This document shows, piece after piece, positions 59,301 to 64,000 of a stretch of 64,000 bases of DNA. Both the position numbers and the translations under genes were made by a program. The stretch lies in assembly GCA_022641095.1 (NCBI GenBank), contig JALCDB010000001.1, positions 62,001 to 126,000 of the forward strand. Reading direction: 5' to 3'. The stretch's first letter is position 1. Each line of letters starts with the position of its first letter. This stretch comes from Bacilli bacterium (lineage in GTDB: Bacteria; Bacillota_I; Bacilli_A; RFN20; CAG-826). The notes under the pieces are model-generated. The model saw only the letters and a list, made by a program, of their open reading frames with translations, was not told the DNA's origin and did not search any database.

Positions 59301-61565
59301 TCCCAAATCAAGACCGATTCCAAAATCCCTTGAAATGCTGTCGAACATCATTTCTTTCGTAACTCCGAATTCCTGCTTGGCTTTGGCGAAAAGGGTTTTA
59401 GCCATACCGAACAAAGGCTCTGTATTCCCATCCTCAACTATTTTTCCATTTGCCCCAATCTTCGCCTTTGATACGTCGAAAATCTTCCCACCATCTTTCC
59501 CGATTATCACATATTTGTTCTTGTCGGTGAGTTTTATATACGAATACGTATCGTCTATTTTGGTTATATCGGATTCCTTGGCAGATGACAAGGACTTAGC
59601 TTCTTCAGCAGTTATATCCTTACCGCTAAACGTTATTTTCTTTCCCGAATATTTTCCGCCTAGGGGCAATTCCATTTTTCCAAACACCGAAGGAAGCTTC
59701 CCAGAAGATATTAGGCTGAGAGACGTCTTCACTTCGCCTATGTTTTTAGGAGATAGAATCAGAGACTGACCTTGTTTTTTGACTGGGACTGATGGGCCGG
59801 TAGGGTCGCCTGAACTCTTTATGGAAATCTCGTTTGAACCCTTTTTTGCCTCAATCATTATTCTGCCGTTCATGCTTGTTTCATACTTTCCGGTTTCCGA
59901 GTTGAAAGACCAAGAGTTATTCTTGGCTGAATTATTCATTGAGGTGACCATATCAGTGGCATTGCTACCCTGAATTATCCTAGACATGAGGCTCTTCTGC
60001 GCATTTGTGAAAACCTTGTCGGCCACAACTTTCTCCCCATCGACTGAAACGAAGTCGCTTCCTTTAGCTGAGCTCTTGCTATGAACTGATTCGTAATCGA
60101 CCGAATCATACATCGCTTTGGCTTGGTTTATCGCTGATTCTTTGTACTGGTTCGCCATCTTCACGTTCTTATCAAGCCTAGCCAAAAGAGAAGATTGCTC
60201 TTTTTCCGACAAGCCTCCTTTAGCCATTTTTTTAATTATTTTTCCGCTTTCGCTTAGAACTGTATGCATCCTATCGTTCCAATAAGACGCCGTGTATCCT
60301 TCTTTGCCGCCAAGAGATACGTATTTTCCTGTCTCTTTTGCTGTCGTTATTATTCCGCTTGTGATAGCGCCCTGAGCGAAGGCAATACCTGCATTCTTGA
60401 ATGTTTCCATTGCTTTCTCATTTGAGCCATAGGCTTTGTTCAGAGCGTCGTCGTCATACGTAATCTGCTTTACCAACGGGTCTGAAAGCACCATGGCGGC
60501 CTGTCTTGTCCCATCTATTCCTGCCTTGGTCGCCATTGACGTTATAGTTCCAGTCAATGCGCCAGCTTGCTCAGCGGCTTTTTGACTTAGGCCAGAAGCT
60601 AATTTGTTTTTTACCGTTGCGTCTGCTACTTTCCCTCCGAGTTTATCGGCTACACCGCTTGTGCTGTTTGATGTGGCCGTTGCGCCTATCCCATATGTGA
60701 CTCCGGTTACAACAGCCGATATCCCTCCTTTCAAACCGCCATATGCCGAGGCGCTCTGGAATGATGCGCCTTCATTGGACGCCTGCGAGAACCCAGAGCC
60801 AGCTGCGCTAAGACCTGCATACCCAGCTTGGACAGCAACTCCAGCGATTTTCTTCCCTATGCTTGCACCGGCTGAAGAACCTCCTGTGGCTATCGCCAAA
60901 GCCAAGCTTGGAAGCAATTCTCCGATTGTAGTGCCAATCCCATACACGAAATTATTTACGTCTGAATTCCCAAAGACGTTTTTGTTCTCGTTTAGGTCAG
61001 CCCTTGCATCCTTTGCGCTCTGGCCCCAGTTGGTCCAGTATTCTGATTTCCATTTATCTGGGTTTAAGTAGCTAATCGGAGACGTGAGTTCGTTAATCTT
61101 CTGGGTTACCGTTGTGGCTTGGGCCACCCAATCGTATTTGGCGGCGTTTTGAGTCCATTCCGTTGTTCCGTTCGACTGCCCCCAGAATCCTCCTGAAAGC
61201 CCGCCAACGAGCATCATGCCGGCATCCCATACTGAATCGACGGCGTTGTAGATTCCTTCTGTTATCGACGTGCTTATATTGCCGAAGAAATCGCTGACAT
61301 TCTCCCACCAGCTTTTGCCCTCATCGTCATTGGCTCTTTTCTCCTTCTCGGCCTCGACCGACTTATACGCGTCTGTGCCTGCAACCGAAGAATTCTTATA
61401 TTGCGTGAGGAAGTTGCCAACCTGCTCATCGCTCAAAGAGGCGGCATCGAAAGATGTTCCGCCCACATCGTTGACCTGCTCGGGGTTCAAAGAGGAGATT
61501 CCCTCTTTCTTTCCCCCGAACATTATCTTCAGATATTCGCTTCTGCTTCTTGAATAGTCAGGCAT
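53325..61565 (-). CDS. giant (2746 aa) polyvalent phage/virion-associated protein
   Basis: Single ORF with Gly/Ala-rich membrane-like N-terminal region, RelA/SpoT-like segment, acetyltransferase-like segment and long helical C-terminus; phage-like neighbours. Confidence 0.75.
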   Translation of the reverse strand: MPDYSRSRSEYLKIMFGGKKEGISSLNPEQVNDVGGTSFDAASLSDEQVGNFLTQYKNSSVAGTDAYKSVEAEKEKRANDDEGKSWWENVSDFFGNISTSITEGIYNAVDSVWDAGMMLVGGLSGGFWGQSNGTTEWTQNAAKYDWVAQATTVTQKINELTSPISYLNPDKWKSEYWTNWGQSAKDARADLNENKNVFGNSDVNNFVYGIGTTIGELLPSLALAIATGGSSAGASIGKKIAGVAVQAGYAGLSAAGSGFSQASNEGASFQSASAYGGLKGGISAVVTGVTYGIGATATSNSTSGVADKLGGKVADATVKNKLASGLSQKAAEQAGALTGTITSMATKAGIDGTRQAAMVLSDPLVKQITYDDDALNKAYGSNEKAMETFKNAGIAFAQGAITSGIITTAKETGKYVSLGGKEGYTASYWNDRMHTVLSESGKIIKKMAKGGLSEKEQSSLLARLDKNVKMANQYKESAINQAKAMYDSVDYESVHSKSSAKGSDFVSVDGEKVVADKVFTNAQKSLMSRIIQGSNATDMVTSMNNSAKNNSWSFNSETGKYETSMNGRIMIEAKKGSNEISIKSSGDPTGPSVPVKKQGQSLILSPKNIGEVKTSLSLISSGKLPSVFGKMELPLGGKYSGKKITFSGKDITAEEAKSLSSAKESDITKIDDTYSYIKLTDKNKYVIIGKDGGKIFDVSKAKIGANGKIVEDGNTEPLFGMAKTLFAKAKQEFGVTKEMMFDSISRDFGIGLDLGEDAAGNILLNPSQKSVSSIADRIYRNAKEKGGLDPNLLKDPIRGSFIFKDKNQVDNVPSIIAKIKKGLIKIDVKDKPDYKGIHLNLKTEKGINVEIQLHDQKSWDLKKKSDTYYEKYRGVDIEKLSKDERKEYDAKGQAFALAWGKEASEDELFMSLRSLVSEEAKSFKALTASSSESKVSVPSSLGSTSNPSNEPLTGPQAPSENSLSEPSPNLTNRPVQVSTNRVLEPISDTSANSLPQNGKKSNMLENTFEQSNNGEGENNDIQRILGRNSKGSEGESGVIRNLSRGKWKRADESRRPISEISKKLLREEYATGESGGRLDLIVDSDGNEYLVNAPNATYKAIKNLMETIDPEVRQKLSEHSLEDFQKAKFTLVSPDGKSSISVLSDGDIINVINVGTTKGFVDKAMALAIDNGGIKLDCYNIVGEGVNLPMLYSKYGFIPTSSTPFDPSFIDSRIKDSFTAKNNGEPIVFMKYSGEYKAMFDSLEEIQRYIHDSAACPSGDWDASSAIRDKWTVDTYKKWKADNSNASKQTVLQSAISSVDFEKVGQDTSAIKALLVKSGYDVDKQLSSDYVPAYVAKRAKPKFPYTKYEENADQYSGDMPVDSTILAGIVAKYSSDLATEPEDGSAEAFNAYRTLANGNLIPTLIDDLDSMRSELETLSYEGNISDADLARATSAYLYLEGEENNYPFDDFLENASAYYDSTSGSMDAWHEDLSNAVDDFKSAFMDYAESLADNKTDSTGAPAETAPSNNEVKTSEPQADNPPYSGKVARNIRQNAELIKDSAQGNKELSYTLKSSIDAGKNVIAELEKIIGADETNGTAIDGKELFAALNLGNERDVKLAVDRIVDKAISRSAVFDGGTAMEMVDDASEHVAEPQIKVLKEAAYDVISSAGKETEKAKFEKSMNRLKDMMSTLLDRTKVVSHIRDKAVSLKNKFDKTRQYLQGYSDIDASIADFYHEFVKGFRISHSGLTVSPNYIKNTIIPMASRYTSENYVGSVIGFNQSIKNDLDYFSQKYASGIDVNKELSVEDMSHVRSIMDSIAHDLNEQSLAKHDAQVAKAKDGVMAARYTRNARVGKHAGVITSYKDSSMNIPTFIATYLGKEHPLYEASTHGWQKAENSKLRNKHEMESFVNSISERYGFSDRKIGKSLGAALSKQVNFKGIKMTKSQAAAIIFTMETRPEIVGNNKISLVSGREKVSTMFPLQQGDKERLEKLLTEDELACTKAIVKEFLNGNGTSRYIKWYKDTFGVTPEIEDNYFGTQTDGSQIQMNEGAISGRNYISGASWGRTKARVEHGKPMKIIGFTEQIDQYIDDLSFREGYTSFLDDVRIQLNVKIDGESLDQIMSETCPDWNSGVNWRNYMTHVLLDDMSFSKGGKLTSITNNLQASVLSLNIGSQLRQLLSSFTVMGESGVSTYMRSIPRMGYNLLHAKSVAEKIKRLVPIFKERVENHGLAKGKLSTETLNMFHKIGLLGMEKLDELNNVVSVWAVAETIAKEEGFALGSEASDSRSAEIFTDLLLMTQSNNNSMYTSPLRSRYLGDLKRMAWGLFGSDNQNKAQQVNQSTFEEANAGKRASEYEKTMNDENASQEDRDFAKSQKAKWDKSYSKKAYSKKTAGTIAGLILSGLGAAGIKEFMDRVYGKKDWDESVDAAEFAKDASLEAFVNWIPYLGTIANSVENNSDVSVFTLDRINNFVDSVKSIISSGGDEAKLRAAINVFARDMAEFLGIPANNVYKLIKGIIKSIDEGTYMSMYGWLENLSAKSITASYKSSVDDGNLTDAVSDLGTLYSMYKIGNASRNQLMEISRLSIAGYSNAVAKNVPTYYTDEDGNTVYLTSEETAAFRAFYSKSASAVDKVISSSVYQKMGDDAKAKIIKKAYDAFYEAAKYKAVGIEPTSQLGRLLAYAGGDFDIAMNLLLIQQASELSDTKYMTKKQQTLKLVNSAGMSRGGKLLALSLMGYKPSEENEPALRNYLISLGFTKSEAADFMS

Positions 61566-61586
61566 ACATAGACCTCCTAACGTTTT

Positions 61587-62633
61587 TTAGACTTGCTTCC
61601 CGCCTCTGAAATAGACTTTCGTTCCAGTATATTGGTTATACCGGTTGGATACTTGGGAACCGTCCTGCTCCCTGTCGTCGTCGGAGCAAAGATAGAATTT
61701 CCCGTTCACGTACATGACAAGATACGTCTCTCCTTTCCCGCTTCCCCTTTGAAGCCTGAACAGAGTCCCGTCGGTGGCCTTTCCATCCTTGACGTAATTG
61801 ACCATTGCCTGAACCTCGTCTCCAACGATGTTCTTCAACGTATCCGTTGAAGTGTTGTCCTTGTTTCCGACGGTCGCGCTGGCTATGTCGTTCGAGGAGT
61901 ACCCTGCCGTATTTATTCCGGAATAAGTGCTCTTGTTGGCGTTGACGAAGCTGACGCCGCCCTCCGCTCCTGTAAGCGTGCTGTCATAGGTTGACTTCTT
62001 AGTGGAATCAACCTCAATGTCGGTATTGGTCGTAGCCGTTCCGTTCTTCACGCTTTCTATGGTCGAGAGGATATAGTTCGACGGCTGGTTCCCGTCTTTG
62101 TCCTTCCAAGTCCCGTCGCTCTGAAGCGTATATCCGTAATTCTTCATATACGAGCTGATTTGGTCGTCAGAGCCGTCTGAGTAAGAAAGGAATGTGGCAA
62201 GCTGGTTGTCGCTTTCGGTTGCGGCTGTCTCGGCCTTTTCGGCATTTGTGTCTGCCCTTGTCTGCGCTTCCTCTGCGGCGGTGTTCTCTGCCTCGTTGTA
62301 GGCTTGCTGATTCTGCGAATAGAGGTTGGCGGTGTTGTTCTCGACGCCTACGTGCGCAGACGTGCCGTATCCTTGCGTCTGCATGCCTGAGCTTGCAAGC
62401 TCGTTGTTGAGGTTCTTCTGGGTTTGCTGCTTGAGGTTATAGGCGGCGATGTCTGAATTGAAAAGCGCCTTGTAGTTCTTCTCATGCTGGTATTTCTGGA
62501 TTTCGTCCATGAAAGCGCTGGAGTCCCCGGAAGTAGCTCCGTCTCCTGTAGTGGATGGCTCTTCCTCGTATTTCTTTACCGTTCCGGAGCCATCGTTCTC
62601 AAGCAACGAGTCTTTATCCTTCTTAATCGCCAT
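61587..62633 (-). CDS. hypothetical phage structural protein
   Basis: Start MAIKKDKDSLLENDGSGTVKKYEEEPSTTG; coiled NEAENTAAEEAQTRADTNAEKAETAATES; low-complexity structural-protein character. Confidence 0.55.
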   Translation of the reverse strand: MAIKKDKDSLLENDGSGTVKKYEEEPSTTGDGATSGDSSAFMDEIQKYQHEKNYKALFNSDIAAYNLKQQTQKNLNNELASSGMQTQGYGTSAHVGVENNTANLYSQNQQAYNEAENTAAEEAQTRADTNAEKAETAATESDNQLATFLSYSDGSDDQISSYMKNYGYTLQSDGTWKDKDGNQPSNYILSTIESVKNGTATTNTDIEVDSTKKSTYDSTLTGAEGGVSFVNANKSTYSGINTAGYSSNDIASATVGNKDNTSTDTLKNIVGDEVQAMVNYVKDGKATDGTLFRLQRGSGKGETYLVMYVNGKFYLCSDDDREQDGSQVSNRYNQYTGTKVYFRGGKQV

Positions 62634-63726
62634 TGTTCTGCCCTCCTTGGCTTTTTGCCAATATGTCGGAATCCGCAGGCACTTCGTTATTCTCTTCGCT
62701 GTGCCAAGCGGCAATCCTCTCGTTCATAGTATCCGTAAGCGCCTTGGGGGTGAATTCGCCGGCCTCCAAGAACTTGTTGTAATCCCTGACGACGGACATC
62801 TTCTCCTTCAGCTCCTTGCAAAGGAAACGAACGTACGCCGAAGCCGTGAACGCCCCTCCAAGGACACCTAATGTCAACGACGAGATTCTAGCGATTAGGT
62901 TCCAGACCGCCTCTGCCGTTCCGATTCCGGAAGAGATGTCGGCGGCAAGAAGCCCTATCAAAGTCGCGTATCCGGCGGTAATGATTATCTTTAGGACGAA
63001 GGACAGAGCCAAAGACTCAGTTCTTTCCTTACCTGTTCTTATAGGACGCTCGAGCGACGTCAGGTCTATATCCTTCATCCCGGTGTCTGATATGTAATAC
63101 GCCGGCTCTCCGACGTTTACGCAAATCTTCCCTGTAAGGACCTCCTCTACGTAGCAGGCCCAAGTACCCTTGATTGCCGGAATCAGGACTTCCTTGCCAT
63201 CGCGTGTCTTCCTTACGATGTCCTTGCCTTCCTTGGATGTCGGCTTCTCCTTCTGGTTTTCCCTCACGCCAGAGATTATCTCTATGTCGTCTTCCCTTGC
63301 GTAGTCCACTATCGCCTCGGCCTCCATTCGGCCCATTCCGTGCTTCGTGAGGTGATGGATTTTCTTTTCTCTCAGTTGGCGCTGAGTGAGCCAAGGTATG
63401 AATTGGTCGAAATAGACGATTCTCATGCTGTCGTAAAGCTCTTTAATCAGTTCGTCGAAAGATTCGATTAGCTTGTTGTAGTCTCCGACCATAGAGGCTT
63501 TAAGGGACTCGCATACGCCTATGTATCCGAGAACCATTCCGCCAAGCCCAATGGAACCGTTGAACACGGTCCTGTTTCCCCATTTGTTGACGTCGAAATG
63601 GTTTGGGTCGAAGATAAGGTTCCAGATATACGAGCCTATGATTATCGCGATAATGACGATGAATCCAACGACCACGAAAGACATCTTCATGATGAATTCC
63701 GGTGTTTTCCTGTTCTTGTCATTCAT
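62623..63726 (-). CDS. membrane protein, phage-like
   Basis: N-terminal TM pair, mid soluble domain, C-terminal TM pair; overlaps both neighbours. Confidence 0.55.
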   Translation of the reverse strand: MNDKNRKTPEFIMKMSFVVVGFIVIIAIIIGSYIWNLIFDPNHFDVNKWGNRTVFNGSIGLGGMVLGYIGVCESLKASMVGDYNKLIESFDELIKELYDSMRIVYFDQFIPWLTQRQLREKKIHHLTKHGMGRMEAEAIVDYAREDDIEIISGVRENQKEKPTSKEGKDIVRKTRDGKEVLIPAIKGTWACYVEEVLTGKICVNVGEPAYYISDTGMKDIDLTSLERPIRTGKERTESLALSFVLKIIITAGYATLIGLLAADISSGIGTAEAVWNLIARISSLTLGVLGGAFTASAYVRFLCKELKEKMSVVRDYNKFLEAGEFTPKALTDTMNERIAAWHSEENNEVPADSDILAKSQGGQNNGD

Positions 63727-63994
63727 TGTCGTCGTACCTCGTTTTCTTGAACGTCGAATAAGCCATGCAAATCATGCAGACAAGGAACGCGGCGATGATG
63801 AGTATTACGGCAATCATCGCGAACCATTTTCCTTGGAACCAAGCCAAAACGGCGTCCCATCCGGTAGTGGCTATGTAATATCCGGCTATTCCGCAGATTG
63901 CCACCGTGGCCGCCCCTGTCACAATCGCTATTGTCCCCAACGCGATTTTACCTTTGTTTTTTGGGGCCTTGAATTTTGCTTTCATCAGAACCAT
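63719..63994 (-). CDS. small membrane protein (two TM; holin-like size)
   Basis: LGTIAIVTGAATVAICGIAGYYIATTGWDAVLAWFQGKWFAMIAVILIIAAFLVCMICMAYSTFKKTRYDDNE. Confidence 0.5.
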   Translation of the reverse strand: MVLMKAKFKAPKNKGKIALGTIAIVTGAATVAICGIAGYYIATTGWDAVLAWFQGKWFAMIAVILIIAAFLVCMICMAYSTFKKTRYDDNE

Positions 63995-64000
63995 GTCCCC

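Overview
The window looks like part of an uncultured Bacillota (Bacilli-like) chromosome; the taxonomy is inferred from gene content only. It holds two integrated elements around a GC-richer chromosomal core. (1) ~1-10.46 kb is an AT-richer mobile element: an N6-adenine methyltransferase running off the left edge and absent from the ORF track, a C5 methyltransferase, phage-type replication and regulatory genes, a tyrosine recombinase, divergent repressor-like genes, and a tandem pair of large serine recombinases ending beside tRNA-Trp. (2) ~10.5-47.67 kb is core: TrkH/RCK potassium uptake, Sir2, PepF, ExoIII, a three-gene surface-protein operon preceded by a candidate c-di-GMP-I (GEMM) riboswitch, a compact Tad-like pilus operon, two CNNM/CorC paralogues, pyrG, an orphan trpB fused to an N-terminal HTH domain, gltX and several tRNAs. 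(3) 47.7-64 kb is a phage-like element beside tRNA-Gly with a complete diversity-generating retroelement (DGR): RT, Avd-like protein, TR and VR. All 15 TR/VR differences are at template-adenine positions on the coding strand. The same element encodes a 2746-aa polyvalent virion-like protein with RelA/SpoT-like and acetyltransferase-like segments. The most interesting items are the DGR with its target and small associated genes, the riboswitch-linked surface operon, the HTH-TrpB fusion, the giant polyvalent protein and the minimal Tad-like pilus locus. All family calls come from reading motifs; no database search was run.
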